Source: Onishia taeanensis
GTDB lineage: Bacteria > Pseudomonadota > Gammaproteobacteria > Pseudomonadales > Halomonadaceae
Direction of reading: 5' to 3'
Length of the DNA stretch: 64,000 nucleotides
Assembly: GCF_013349955.1 (NCBI RefSeq)
Contig: NZ_JABVXC010000001.1
Span: 124,001 to 188,000 of the forward strand
Shown here: positions 37,119 to 46,788 of the stretch, piece by piece
How the letters are laid out: each line of letters starts with the position of its first letter
Position numbering within the stretch: the stretch's first letter is position 1
Notes under the pieces: model-generated
Told to the model about the DNA's origin: nothing
What the model saw: only the letters and a program-made list of their open reading frames with translations
Databases searched by the model: none
Position numbers and translations under genes: made by a program

Positions 37119-39304
37119 AGGCCAGGCAGCCAGGTCACCAGTGCCGGGAAGAGGATGACCAGCAGCAGACCCAGCGCCTGGATTCCCAGGAACGGGAAGG
37201 ACGCCTTGAAGATCTGGGCCATGGTGATATGCGGCGGACACACGCCCTTGATATAGAACAGCGCATAGCCAAACGGCGGACTCAGGAACGACATCTGCAT
37301 GTTGACCAGATAGATGACGCCGAACCACAGTGACACATCAGCCGGCGCGACCCCGGGTAGCCCGAACACACCGTCGAAGCTCAGACCCTGGATCAGCGGC
37401 ACGAAGATCGGCACGGCCAGCAGCAGGATGCCCACCCAGTCGAGGAACATGCCCAGCGCCACCAGTAGCACCATCATCAGCGCCAGCACCGCATAGGGGC
37501 CGAGGCCGGCACCGGAGATCAACTCCTGCACGAAGGTCTGGCCGCCCTGAAGGATGTAGAAGCCGACGAAGATGCTGGCGCCGAAGATGATCCACATCAC
37601 CATCGCCGATGCGACCAGGGTCGTCATGCAGGCAGCATGCAGGTTCGGCCAGGTCAGACGCCGGTGCATGGCAGCCACGACCAGGGCACCAAAGGTGCCG
37701 ATGCCGGCCGCTTCAACGGGTGTCGCGATGCCGGTGAAGATGATGCCGAGCACCAGCATCACCAAGATGATCGGCGCCAGCATATTGCGCAGCAGGCGCA
37801 GCTTCTCCTTCATATCGACCCGGTCCTCGATCGGCATCGGCGGCGCGATGTTGATATTCAGCGTACCGCGCATCCAGCAGTAGAAGCCGTACATGAAGGC
37901 CAGCATCAGGCCGGGGATCAGCGAGCCGAGATAGAGCTCACCCACCGACTGCTGGGCGATGACGCCATAAATGATCGCGAGGATCGATGGTGGAATCAGA
38001 ATCCCCAGGGTCCCGCCGGCCATGATCGAGCCGATGGCAATTTCCGGGCTGTAGTTGCGCTTGAGCATCGCCGGCAGGGCGATCAGCCCCATGGTCACCA
38101 CCGCGGCGCCGATGACGCCCACCATGGCGGCCAGCAGGGTCGAGGCGATGACGGTGGCGATGGCCAGGCCCGCCTTGAGACCGCCCATCCACTTGTAGAC
38201 AACGTCGAACAGCTCCTCGATGATGCCGGCCTTCTCCAGCACCGAGGCCATGAAGATGAACAGCGGGATGGCCGACAACTGATAGTTGGTCATCATCGGG
38301 AAGATGCGCGACGGCATCAGATTCAGCATGGCCTGGTCACCGACCAGGTAGAGAAAGACCACGCCCAGGCCACCGGTGACGAAGGCCAGCGGCAGGCCCG
38401 CCACCAGTACCACCATCAGCGAGCCGAACATCACCAGGGTCAGACCCCCAATGCCGACCGAGCCCAGGCTATTTTCGATGCTGAACGGGAGGCTCTCATA
38501 GTCGGTCACCGCGACATTGATCATCTCGAACAGTGTCCAGGCGCCTAGCACCACGGCGATGATCAGCAGCACGAGAGCGAAGGTCCGGCTGCCTTCATGC
38601 AGACACCAGTGATGGCGGCATGATTGGATGTCACGAATCAGTTGGCCAAAGCCCTGCAGCAGCAACAGTAGAGCACCGAAGAAGAGCATGAACTTCACCG
38701 GATAGAACTGAATGGCCCATTCGGTAAAGGACGTCTCATTGGCATAGCTCGAGCCGAAGAAGAACTCATCGCTCACCGACTGGGAGAAGAACGTCCAGCC
38801 GGTGACCATCAGCGCGATCGTGAAGATGAAGAAAAACACCGATGTCAGCACGTCCAGCGCCGCCTTGTTCACCGGCTTGGCACGCTGATAGAGGATATCG
38901 ACACGCACATGTCCGCCCTCGCGCAGGGCGAAGGCGCCAGCGACCAGGTACTGCATGCCGAACATCAGCGTCATCGACTCGTGAACCCAGTTGGTCGGCG
39001 AGTTGAAGGCATAGCGCATCAGCACTTCGTAGGCGAAGGCGAAGGGAGCAACCAATGCCCAGTAGGCCACGTAGCGACCGGAAAATCCGGAAATACGGTC
39101 GACGATGGCGGTGAACAGATTGCCGGGAGGCTGATAGCCGACCTCGACATCACCGCCAGCGGGAATTTCAGCGGTGTCGCCGCCATCAACGCTGGCACCA
39201 CGGCGGAAGCTGCGGTCGACGAAAAACATCACCACCAGGGGTAGCAACAGCAGCACTGACCAATAAAGCCAGTGCGGCAGAACAAAATTGATCTCAAGAT
39301 TCAT
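37106..39304 (-). CDS. TRAP transporter fused small and large permease (DctQM)
   Basis: The membrane component of a tripartite ATP-independent periplasmic transporter. 732 residues from ATG 39304, preceded by GGAGGAGT. The first about 230 residues are DctQ-like (four helices, with WVHESMTLMFGMQYLVAGAF). The rest is the DctM ion-transporting permease with the GGTLGILIPPS motif and a C-terminal FPALVTWLPGLAYG. The fused arrangement and its partner suggest the COG4663-4665 (FcbT/TakP-like) group, whose members carry 2-oxo acids or aromatic acids. Its own substrate is undetermined. The 3' end is touched by 13-base tandem repeats. Confidence 0.9.
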   Translation of the reverse strand: MNLEINFVLPHWLYWSVLLLLPLVVMFFVDRSFRRGASVDGGDTAEIPAGGDVEVGYQPPGNLFTAIVDRISGFSGRYVAYWALVAPFAFAYEVLMRYAFNSPTNWVHESMTLMFGMQYLVAGAFALREGGHVRVDILYQRAKPVNKAALDVLTSVFFFIFTIALMVTGWTFFSQSVSDEFFFGSSYANETSFTEWAIQFYPVKFMLFFGALLLLLQGFGQLIRDIQSCRHHWCLHEGSRTFALVLLIIAVVLGAWTLFEMINVAVTDYESLPFSIENSLGSVGIGGLTLVMFGSLMVVLVAGLPLAFVTGGLGVVFLYLVGDQAMLNLMPSRIFPMMTNYQLSAIPLFIFMASVLEKAGIIEELFDVVYKWMGGLKAGLAIATVIASTLLAAMVGVIGAAVVTMGLIALPAMLKRNYSPEIAIGSIMAGGTLGILIPPSILAIIYGVIAQQSVGELYLGSLIPGLMLAFMYGFYCWMRGTLNINIAPPMPIEDRVDMKEKLRLLRNMLAPIILVMLVLGIIFTGIATPVEAAGIGTFGALVVAAMHRRLTWPNLHAACMTTLVASAMVMWIIFGASIFVGFYILQGGQTFVQELISGAGLGPYAVLALMMVLLVALGMFLDWVGILLLAVPIFVPLIQGLSFDGVFGLPGVAPADVSLWFGVIYLVNMQMSFLSPPFGYALFYIKGVCPPHITMAQIFKASFPFLGIQALGLLLVILFPALVTWLPGLAYG

Positions 39305-39398
39305 GGGTACTCCTCCGCGATACCACCAGCTCCCGGCGATGGCAACGGAACATCGAGTCAAGGGGATGTAGGATAGGCAGTGATCATGCGGCTCATGC

Positions 39399-39428
39399 CG
39401 GGGCTGCAGTCCGTGGACCACAGCCCCG
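39399..39428 (-). promoter_or_regulatory. intercistronic hairpin between dctP and dctQM
   Basis: CGGGGCTG pairs with CAGCCCCG around an inner GTCC/GGAC stem. It lies in the 145-base gap between the binding protein and the permease, without a T-run. Such hairpins often stabilise the upstream message, so that more binding protein than permease is made. Confidence 0.55.
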
Positions 39429-39449
39429 ACATAGAGGGGCAGGTCAGAC

Positions 39450-40616
39450 TTATAGGTTGAGTTCGTAGCCCTTGATGTCTTCAGGGGTCAGCAGCGCCAC
39501 CGCCGGATCCATCATGGTATCCAGATGGGCCTTGAACAGACGAGCCGCATCCTTGTCCTTGTTGGCCCACTTGAACCACAGCGGCACGGCGACCTCGCGG
39601 AAACGGTCGGCATCGTTCTCGGTAAGATGGATGATCTCGACGCCCTTCTCCTTGTACTTCGGCCAAGCCTCGGCGTTAGCCTTCTGGATCGCTGCATAGT
39701 GCTCGCGGGAATAGGCTGCCACCAGGTCATGCATCAGATCCTGAGTCTTCGGCGACATGCGCTCGAACACGCGACGGTTGACCGCGACATCCATGAGATC
39801 GACGGCCTGATGCAGGCAGGGCGTGGAGGGTGGCCCCATGATGATGTAGTCGGCAACCTGCCAGAACCCCAACTCATAGTTGACCGCCGCACCTACATAG
39901 TCGGCGGCGTCGATGGTGCCCTTCTCCAGCGCCGGATACACTTCGGAGCCCGGCAGCAGGGTGGTACGAGCGCCGGCAGCGGCGAAGGTCTCGGCGACGA
40001 TACCGCCCGGCATGCGCAGCTTGACGCCCTTGAAGTCATCAAAGCTTCGCAGCGGCTTCTTGGAGTGGATCAGGTTCATGTCGTGGTGGACGTAGCCCAG
40101 CAGCTCGAGCCCCTGCTTGCGATACAGGTCCTTGGCGAGGCCGAAGCCACCGTAAGCACCGAACATGATATCCCACTGATGGGGCATCGACAGGCCCATC
40201 GGATAGGCCGTCAGGAAGACGCCGGCTGGCATCTTGCCGGGCCAGTAAACGGTGAACCAGTTCTGGCCATCCAGCACGCCGTTGCGAACGGCATCGGCCA
40301 CCTCAAAAGCACCTGCAACCGCACCTGCCGGGAATGGCTCGATGGTGACTTCACCGCCGGTCTCCTCGGCCACACGCTTGCACCAAGTTTCGAAGATGCT
40401 GTAGCCGGTGGTGCCTGGCTGCCAGGAAGACTGCATGCGAATGCGGATGCCCTCCTGCGCCTGAGCATTGCCGATCCAGGGAGCCGCCACGGCGGCCGCT
40501 GAGCCTATGGCGGCGGTCTTGAGGAAGCTACGGCGACTGGCTGGAGTCTTGGTTAACGTGTCGCTCGCTGAAGCGAGATCGGTGGTCAAGCGAGGGGGAT
40601 GCTGGTTATCTTGCAT
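39450..40616 (-). CDS. TRAP transporter periplasmic solute-binding protein (DctP, TakP-like)
   Basis: A 388-residue binding protein with a Tat signal: ASRRSFLKTAAIGSA near residue 28, cleavage near NAQAQ. TRAP-typical elements are QSSWQPGTTGYSIFETWCKR at the start of the mature chain and KGVKLRMPGG, where the Arg normally binds the substrate carboxylate. Length and pattern match the TakP/FcbT1 group. The start is ATG 40616 with AGGAG about 10 bases upstream. It is first in the operon with dctQM. A GntR-type palindrome 227 bases upstream may control it. The ligand is probably a small organic acid, by family only. Confidence 0.88.
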   Translation of the reverse strand: MQDNQHPPRLTTDLASASDTLTKTPASRRSFLKTAAIGSAAAVAAPWIGNAQAQEGIRIRMQSSWQPGTTGYSIFETWCKRVAEETGGEVTIEPFPAGAVAGAFEVADAVRNGVLDGQNWFTVYWPGKMPAGVFLTAYPMGLSMPHQWDIMFGAYGGFGLAKDLYRKQGLELLGYVHHDMNLIHSKKPLRSFDDFKGVKLRMPGGIVAETFAAAGARTTLLPGSEVYPALEKGTIDAADYVGAAVNYELGFWQVADYIIMGPPSTPCLHQAVDLMDVAVNRRVFERMSPKTQDLMHDLVAAYSREHYAAIQKANAEAWPKYKEKGVEIIHLTENDADRFREVAVPLWFKWANKDKDAARLFKAHLDTMMDPAVALLTPEDIKGYELNL

Positions 40617-41169
40617 GACATGAACTCCTGGGGTGGCATCTCGCCTCGGTCGGGGCGAGATGAGGCTATTGTTTTTTGAATACCCGTTGTACTCGTCCGC
40701 AGACAAGTCGCGCCGATCGGCAAGGCCAGCACGCCAGAGCACTGATGCCGTCGTCGATCATTCACGCTTACAAGCTAGCGAAAAAAGTCGTGAGCGCCAT
40801 ACCCCTCCCAAAGCATCACATCAACGCTTACAGATAACAAAATTGGTCTGACCAACGCCCAGGCATTGCCAGCACGGGCTTTTGGAAATCTTTTCCGCTG
40901 AAAATCTTTAAACGCATCAGGTCCTTTTTACGACCAAAGAACGAAGTCAAACGCGGCGAAGCCACGCATTCCCTAGCCAATTTCCAACCACTGGCGGTCC
41001 AAAGAGTCGGTATGACCATGTGCAGAAACGTACGGTAGAGATAAAGTGCCTGGGAGTACTGCGGCGAAACATCTCGGCTGAGCATAAAGCTGAGGGCCAG
41101 AAAGCCGATATGTCTTTCAGTAGTCGGTCACGCCGGATGGGTGAAGCCGCAGATGGACTTGAAGGCCTC
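40617..41169. other. intergenic region between TRAP operon and EAL gene
   Basis: About 550 bases, AT-richer than the genes, with divergent starts on either side. Apart from the palindrome at 40843 no clear element was recognised; short open frames inside lack ribosome sites. Confidence 0.5.
40843..40855. promoter_or_regulatory. GntR (FadR-subfamily) operator candidate upstream of dctP
   Basis: TTGGTCTGACCAA is a perfect 13-base palindrome of the TTGGTnnnACCAA type bound by PdhR/LldR-like GntR regulators of organic-acid genes. It lies between the divergent dctP and EAL genes. No gntR gene is nearby, so the regulator is inferred. Confidence 0.6.
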
Positions 41170-42018
41170 ATGACGAATACTGCGTTCATGTATAGTTTTA
41201 ACAAGCCGAATAATGCCGAAATGGATGACAACATGGCGGGATGTGCGAGACATGACCACTCCTGTGGCCGCTGTGAAGGGCCCCTGCCCTTCGACTTCAC
41301 GATGGCCTTCCAGCCAATCGTCGATCTGAAGGCGGGCCGCATTCACTCCTACGAGGCCCTGGTACGCGGCCTGACAGGGGAGTCGGCGGGTAGCGTGATC
41401 GGTCAGGTCACCGACGAGCTCATGTATCGCTTCGATCAGACCTGTCGGGTCAAGGCCATTGAGATTGCCAGCCGGCTGGAGATGCGCGAGCCGCTATCGA
41501 TCAACTTCATGCCCAATGCCGTCTATGAGCCGGAAGCCTGCATTCAGGCCACGCTGGAAGCCTGCGAGCGAGTGGGGTGGCCTACCGAGCGTATCAACTT
41601 CGAGATCACCGAGACCGAGCTGGTCCAGGACCGCCAGCACCTGCGCGGCATCATCGATGCCTACCGGGCGATGGGGTTCACTACAGCGCTGGATGACTTC
41701 GGCAACGGCTATGCCAACCTCGACCTGCTCACTGACCTGCGACCCGATATCTTGAAGATCGACCGTGAGCTGGTGCGTGAGTGCGATCATGACCGCCGCC
41801 GGCAGGTGCTGCTAAAGGCAGTGATCGGATTGGCCGGCGAACTCGAGGTCAAGCTAGTGGCTGAGGGCATCGAACGTGAAGAGGAAGCGCTATGGCTTTG
41901 CGATCACGGTATCCATCTTCAGCAGGGCTTCTTCTTTGCCCGCCCGGCGCTCGAAGCGTTGAACCCGGAGCTCGCCAACTCCCTCCAGGCCTTACGGCGC
42001 AAGACCTCGAGCCGCTGA
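41170..42018 (+). CDS. stand-alone EAL-domain cyclic-di-GMP phosphodiesterase
   Basis: A 282-residue EAL protein. Catalytic motifs are present: YEALVRG, INFMPN, FEITETEL, DDFGNGYANLD, ILKIDRELV, VAEGIEREEEA and QQGFFFARP, so hydrolysis of c-di-GMP is expected. The EAL domain (from about residue 40) resembles the BLUF-linked YcgF/BlrP1 branch, but no BLUF or other sensor is attached. A short N-terminal cluster CARHDHSCGRC could bind a metal or sense redox. The start at ATG 41170 has GAAGG ahead; ATG 41221 is an alternative. It is convergent with purU, with no strong terminator between. Confidence 0.82.
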   Translation: MTNTAFMYSFNKPNNAEMDDNMAGCARHDHSCGRCEGPLPFDFTMAFQPIVDLKAGRIHSYEALVRGLTGESAGSVIGQVTDELMYRFDQTCRVKAIEIASRLEMREPLSINFMPNAVYEPEACIQATLEACERVGWPTERINFEITETELVQDRQHLRGIIDAYRAMGFTTALDDFGNGYANLDLLTDLRPDILKIDRELVRECDHDRRRQVLLKAVIGLAGELEVKLVAEGIEREEEALWLCDHGIHLQQGFFFARPALEALNPELANSLQALRRKTSSR

Positions 42019-42128
42019 TACCCTTGTTTTGAAGCCGATAGTCGGGTCTTGATGGCGCTACAGTGCCGGCGACGTGATGGAAACCTTGAGGCCTTGCACA
42101 GCAAGGCTAACTCAGCACGCCGCCCCCA

Positions 42129-43007
42129 CTAGCGGGTGAACACCACCGTGCGGCGCTTATGCAGGAAAACGCGTCGTTCCACGTGGTAGGACACGGCTCG
42201 CGCCAGCGTCAGACACTCGACATCGCGCCCCTTGGCCACCAGATCCTCCGGGTAGTCGGCATGGCTTACCGGGTCCACCCCCTGGGTGATGATCGGCCCT
42301 TCATCGAGGTCGTCGTTGATATAGTGGGCAGTGGCCCCGACCAGCTTGACGCCCTTTTCATAGGCCTGATGGTAGGGCTTGGCCCCCTTGAAGCCGGGCA
42401 GCAGTGAATGGTGGATATTGATCGCCCGACCGCTGAGTTTCTCGCACATCTCACTGGATAGCACTTGCATATAGCGGGCCAGGATGACCAGTTCGGCGCC
42501 GGTGTCCTGCACCACCTGCCATACCTGGGCTTCCTGTTCGGCCTTGGTCTCGGGCGTGATCGGGAAGTGGTAATACGGCAGGTCATGCCAGGCAGCCAAC
42601 GGCTCGAGATCCGGGTGGTTGGACACCACCGCCCGGATGTCGATGGACAGCTGGCCGGTGCGATAGCGATACAGCAGGTCATTCAGGCAATGGTCGGCCT
42701 TGGACACCATGATCACCACCGGCAGCCGCGCGTCGGGGGCGGTCAGTTCGAAGGCCATCTCGAACTCCCTGGCCCGCGAAGCGAAGTTGGCTTGAAAAGC
42801 CCCGGCGTCGAACTCGGGATCCATGGGACGGAACTCGGTGCGGATGAAGAACCGCTCGGCATGGCGGTCATCAAAGGACTGCTGCTCGGTAATGTAGCAG
42901 CGGTTTTCCTTGAGGAAGCGGGTCACCACGTCCACGGTACCCAGCCGGCTGGGACACTGGGCGGTGAGGACCCAAGTATCGGCGCTCTTGTCGACACTGC
43001 GATTCAT
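42129..43007 (-). CDS. purU: formyltetrahydrofolate deformylase
   Basis: Hydrolyses 10-formyl-THF to formate and THF. 292 residues: an N-terminal ACT domain (LTAQCPSRLGTVDVVTRFL) and a formyltransferase-fold catalytic domain with INIHHSLLPGFKGAKPYHQA (Asn, His) and the Asp in DDLDEGPIITQ. The start is ATG 43007 rather than an upstream in-frame start, as the protein then has normal length. It closes the glyA-sox operon, where sarcosine oxidase loads one-carbon units on THF. Here it recycles THF and sends formate to the formate dehydrogenase at 23-28 kb. Confidence 0.93.
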   Translation of the reverse strand: MNRSVDKSADTWVLTAQCPSRLGTVDVVTRFLKENRCYITEQQSFDDRHAERFFIRTEFRPMDPEFDAGAFQANFASRAREFEMAFELTAPDARLPVVIMVSKADHCLNDLLYRYRTGQLSIDIRAVVSNHPDLEPLAAWHDLPYYHFPITPETKAEQEAQVWQVVQDTGAELVILARYMQVLSSEMCEKLSGRAINIHHSLLPGFKGAKPYHQAYEKGVKLVGATAHYINDDLDEGPIITQGVDPVSHADYPEDLVAKGRDVECLTLARAVSYHVERRVFLHKRRTVVFTR

Positions 43008-43035
43008 GTGGCTCACGGGATGTCTCCATACAAAG

Positions 43036-43058
43036 CAGGCCGGGACGAACCCGGCCTG
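43036..43058 (-). promoter_or_regulatory. intercistronic hairpin between soxG and purU
   Basis: CAGGCCGGG pairs perfectly with CCCGGCCTG over a 5-base loop. On the minus strand it is followed by CTTTGT, so it could act as a partial terminator or an mRNA-processing structure within the operon. Confidence 0.5.
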
Positions 43059-43085
43059 GAAAAGCAATCGAGAAGGAAGCCGGGC

Positions 43086-43745
43086 TCAGCGCTCGACGCC
43101 GATGCCGAACTCCTCACCAGCGTCGAGCAGCCAGCGATAGGTGTAATCGGCGAAGCTACGGCGCACCACCAACTCCCAGCGCTCTTCAGAAGGCCGGCGC
43201 AGGATCACCGAGGCCTTGGCAAATACCGTGGTGACGGCCTTGCCCACCGGGAAATGACGCGGGTGGACATCATAGGCCACCGACTTCATCAATACCTCGC
43301 GTGCCGCCTCGCCCTTGAGTTCCAGCAGGGTCTGGCCGCCGCTAACGTTGCTGATGGCGAAATGGGCATCCCCCAGCGCTTCGCGCAGACGACGCTCGAC
43401 GTCGAATTCCTCGCCGCCCGGCACGATCAGCAGCCACTCGTCCGGGGACAGCCACTGAATCGAACACTCACCGGCTGGCCCGTCGAATGAAGCCTGGACA
43501 AGCCCCAGGGGCTCTCCGGGTAGGCTCATGCCGAGCACGTCGCGCAGGGCCTCATCGAGGACGATGGCACCGCCACGCAGCGTCAAGTGCCCGAGAAAGG
43601 CACGCTCGCGCAGCGTTACCCTGGTGTCGGCCTTGACCTTCGGCGCCCCCGAGCGATGCATGCTGTAAGCCAGCGGCGACTCGACGGCGATCTCGCTTGC
43701 ATGTTCACCGGCGGGGCGCGTATCGAACTGTTGTGCGTTAGACAT
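43086..43745 (-). CDS. soxG: sarcosine oxidase gamma subunit
   Basis: Fourth subunit of heterotetrameric sarcosine oxidase, 219 residues, with the GcvT-like fold of the gamma family (LTLRGGAIVLDEALRDVLG, WLSPDEWLLIVPGG, NVSGGQTLLELKG). Its ATG at 43745 overlaps the soxA stop in the sequence ATGTCTAA, indicating translational coupling. It contacts the alpha and beta chains and is needed for assembly rather than catalysis. The protein is complete, with no anomalies. Confidence 0.92.
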   Translation of the reverse strand: MSNAQQFDTRPAGEHASEIAVESPLAYSMHRSGAPKVKADTRVTLRERAFLGHLTLRGGAIVLDEALRDVLGMSLPGEPLGLVQASFDGPAGECSIQWLSPDEWLLIVPGGEEFDVERRLREALGDAHFAISNVSGGQTLLELKGEAAREVLMKSVAYDVHPRHFPVGKAVTTVFAKASVILRRPSEERWELVVRRSFADYTYRWLLDAGEEFGIGVER

Positions 43746-46700
43746 TCTGACGCTCTCCCTTGGGATCGAGGAAGATGGGGCTGACGATTTCGGCCTCGTG
43801 GACCTGGCCGTCGACCATGGGCAGATAGACGGTCTCGCCCATCTTCTGGTGGCCACCCTTTACCACGGCCAGGGCGAAGCCTGACTGCAGGGTCGGGCTG
43901 TAGTAGCTGGAGGTCACGTGACCCTTCATCGGCATGGGAATCGCGTGATTGGGGTCAAACACGACCTGTGCGCCTTCTTCCAGCACCACCGACGGATCCT
44001 TGGGCTTGAGGCCCACCATCTGTTTACGGTCGGTGCGCTTGGTGTCAGGCCGCGTGAGGGCCCGCTTGCCGATCCAGGAATTGGGCTTGTCGTAGCCGAT
44101 CGCCCAGTGCATGCCCAAGTCTTCCGGGGTCACCGAACCGTCGGTGTCCTGACCGGCGATGATGAAGCCCTTCTCGGCACGCAGCACATGCATGGTCTCG
44201 GTGCCGTAGGGCGTCAGGCCATACTTGTCGCCGTGGGCGAACAGCTTTTTCCAGACATGCATCGCGTAGTTGGCCTGGACGTTGATCTCGTAAGCCAGCT
44301 CGCCGGTGAACGAGATGCGGAAGACCCGCGCCGGCACGCCGGCCACGTTGCCTTCATGCCAATCCATGAACTTGAAGCTGTCCTTGTCCAGGTCGATGTC
44401 GGTCAGCTCGGCCATCAGCTTGCGCGCTTCGGGTCCTGTGACGGTCATGGTCGCCCAGTGATCGGTCACGGAGTTGAAGTAGACGTCCAGCTCCGGCCAC
44501 TCGGTCTGGTGCCAGATTTCGAGCCACTCCAGCACGGTGGCGGCGCCGCCGGTGCTGGTGGTCATCAGGAAGTGGTTCTCGCCCAGGCAGCTGGTGGTGC
44601 CGTCATCGAACACCATGCCGTCGTCCTTGCACATCAGGCCATAGCGGACGCGGCCAGGCGCCAGCTTGGCCCACTTGTTGGTGTAGACGCGCCCCAGGAA
44701 CTCACGCGCATCCGGTCCCTGGATGTCGATCTTGCCAAGCGTCGAGGCATCCAGGATGCCGACCTTCTCGCGCACGGCGCTGCACTCACGAGCCACCGCC
44801 TCGTGCATGGTCTCGAGGCGTTCGCCGTTCTCTGCGCGGCGCTTTTGTGGAAAGTACCAGGGACGCTTCCACTGGCCCACGTCCTCGAACTCGGCGCCAT
44901 TCTCGACATGCCACTGGTGCATGGCGGTATAGCGCTCGGGATCGAACAGCTCGCCGCAGTGACGACCGACGATGGCGCCAAAGCTGACCGGCGTGTAATT
45001 GGGACGGAACACCGTGGTGCCGACCTCGGGAATCGTGCGTCCCAGGCAGCGCGCAGCGATGGCCATGCCGTTGATATTGCCAAGCTTGCCTTGATCGGTG
45101 CCGAAGCCCAGCGCGGTATAGCGCTTGACGTGTTCGATGGACTCGAAGCCCTCGCGGGTCGCAAGCTCGATCGCCGCCGCCGTGACATCGTTCTGCATAT
45201 CGACGAACTGCTTGGGTCCGCGCAGGGTCGCCTTCTGGTGCGGCACCTGATAGAGGGCCACGGCAGCGCCTTCACGGCGCTCATCGACCTTGGGTAGGCT
45301 CGCATCCTGGCGCTCGAAACCACAGGCCTCGCCCGCGGCGCTGCCGGCCTTGAAGCCGTCTGCGATTACCTTGCCGAGCGCATAGACACCGTGCGCTCCG
45401 CCCGTCGGCGTCATGCCCTTCACCGGAGACGGCACGAAGCCAAGAAGCTCTTCATTCCAGGTCGGCCGGCTGCCGGTATGCGACGCCAGATGTACCACCG
45501 GGCTGAAACCGCCGGAGCTGGCGATGGTGTCGCAGGCAAGCTCTTCGACCGGACCTGAGACCTTGAAGCCTTCGATATCGATCTTTGCCACCTTGGCGAC
45601 GGCGACACGCTTGTCGCCACGCGCTTCGATCACGGCGCTACCGGCGATGACCCGAATGCCCTTGGCACGCGCCTGTTCGACCAGTTCACCGTCCGGGTTC
45701 TGGCGCGCATCGGCAATCGCTACCACTTCGCGGCCGGCCTCGGACCAGTCAAGCGCCGCGCGATAACCATCGTCATTGCTGGTGGCGAGCACCAGGCGAT
45801 TGCCCGGCACCACGCCATAACGGCGGATATAGGTCGACACCGCACCGGCCAGCATGTTGCCGGGCACATCGTTACCGGCATAGACCAGCGGACGCTCATG
45901 GGCACCGCTGGCCAGGACGACCTGGCCGGCACGGACCCGGTGCATGCGCGAACGGACCTGGCGACGACCACCGACGTGCGGCGCGATATCCGCCAGGTGC
46001 TCGGTGCAGCGCTCATGCAGCGTCACGAAGTTATGGTCGTGATAGCCGTTGGCGGTGGTGCGCGGCATTAGGGTCACGTCTTCGAGCGCGGACAGCTCCT
46101 TGAGCACTTTCTCGGCCCAGGTGGTCGCCGGGGCATCGTCGATGCTTTCGCGGGACGACAGCAGCGAGCCACCCATTTCTTCCTGCTCATCGACCAGGAT
46201 CACGCGGGCACCGGCACGACCCGCAGCTAACGCGGCAGACAGGCCAGCAGGGCCCGCGCCCACCACCAGCACGTCACAGTGCTGATGACGGTGATCATAG
46301 ATGTCTGCGTCATTCTCGGTGGGACTGCGCCCCAGGCCCGCGGCCTTGCGAATGTACTTCTCATAGGTCAGCCACATGGAAGCCGGCGCCATGAAGGTCT
46401 TGTAGTAGAAGCCCGGCGGCATGAACTGGCCCCCCAGCTTACCGACCAGGCCCATCAGATCACGCTGAACGTTGGGCCAGCCGTTAGTGCTGCGAGCCGA
46501 TAGGTTTTGATAGAGCGCCTGCTGAGTGGCCCGCACATTGGGGACCTGACCCGCCTCGCTGCTACCCAGCTGGACGATGCCATTCGGCTCTTCGGCACCG
46601 GCGGCCACGATGCCGCGGGGACGCGAGTACTTGAAGCTGCGATTGACGATATCGACACCGTTGGCAAGCAGCGCCGAGGCAAGCGTATCGCCGGGATGCC

Positions 46701-46788
46701 CCTGGTAGCGCTGGCCATTGAAGGTGAAGGTCAGCTGTCGTGAGCGGTCAACGCGACCGCCGGTCTTGAGTCGGTTCGGCTGGCTCAT
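43738..46788 (-). CDS. soxA: sarcosine oxidase alpha subunit
   Basis: Largest subunit of the heterotetrameric enzyme that oxidises sarcosine to glycine, giving 5,10-methylene-THF and H2O2. 1016 residues: an N-terminal ferredoxin-like domain (FTFNGQRYQGHPGDTLASAL); an NAD-binding dinucleotide domain (VLVVGAGPAGLSAALAAGRA); and a C-terminal aminomethyltransferase-like THF-binding domain from about residue 620 (GILDASTLGKIDIQGPDARE). It overlaps soxD by four bases (ATGA) and soxG by eight, so the operon is tightly coupled. Subunit order B-D-A-G is the standard one. Confidence 0.95.
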   Translation of the reverse strand: MSQPNRLKTGGRVDRSRQLTFTFNGQRYQGHPGDTLASALLANGVDIVNRSFKYSRPRGIVAAGAEEPNGIVQLGSSEAGQVPNVRATQQALYQNLSARSTNGWPNVQRDLMGLVGKLGGQFMPPGFYYKTFMAPASMWLTYEKYIRKAAGLGRSPTENDADIYDHRHQHCDVLVVGAGPAGLSAALAAGRAGARVILVDEQEEMGGSLLSSRESIDDAPATTWAEKVLKELSALEDVTLMPRTTANGYHDHNFVTLHERCTEHLADIAPHVGGRRQVRSRMHRVRAGQVVLASGAHERPLVYAGNDVPGNMLAGAVSTYIRRYGVVPGNRLVLATSNDDGYRAALDWSEAGREVVAIADARQNPDGELVEQARAKGIRVIAGSAVIEARGDKRVAVAKVAKIDIEGFKVSGPVEELACDTIASSGGFSPVVHLASHTGSRPTWNEELLGFVPSPVKGMTPTGGAHGVYALGKVIADGFKAGSAAGEACGFERQDASLPKVDERREGAAVALYQVPHQKATLRGPKQFVDMQNDVTAAAIELATREGFESIEHVKRYTALGFGTDQGKLGNINGMAIAARCLGRTIPEVGTTVFRPNYTPVSFGAIVGRHCGELFDPERYTAMHQWHVENGAEFEDVGQWKRPWYFPQKRRAENGERLETMHEAVARECSAVREKVGILDASTLGKIDIQGPDAREFLGRVYTNKWAKLAPGRVRYGLMCKDDGMVFDDGTTSCLGENHFLMTTSTGGAATVLEWLEIWHQTEWPELDVYFNSVTDHWATMTVTGPEARKLMAELTDIDLDKDSFKFMDWHEGNVAGVPARVFRISFTGELAYEINVQANYAMHVWKKLFAHGDKYGLTPYGTETMHVLRAEKGFIIAGQDTDGSVTPEDLGMHWAIGYDKPNSWIGKRALTRPDTKRTDRKQMVGLKPKDPSVVLEEGAQVVFDPNHAIPMPMKGHVTSSYYSPTLQSGFALAVVKGGHQKMGETVYLPMVDGQVHEAEIVSPIFLDPKGERQNV

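Noticed and set aside
43918..45297. 459-residue plus-strand open frame inside soxA
   Set aside because: Antisense shadow of soxA; no recognisable domain and no start signal. Similar shadows occur opposite glyA, fdhA and the GH36 gene.
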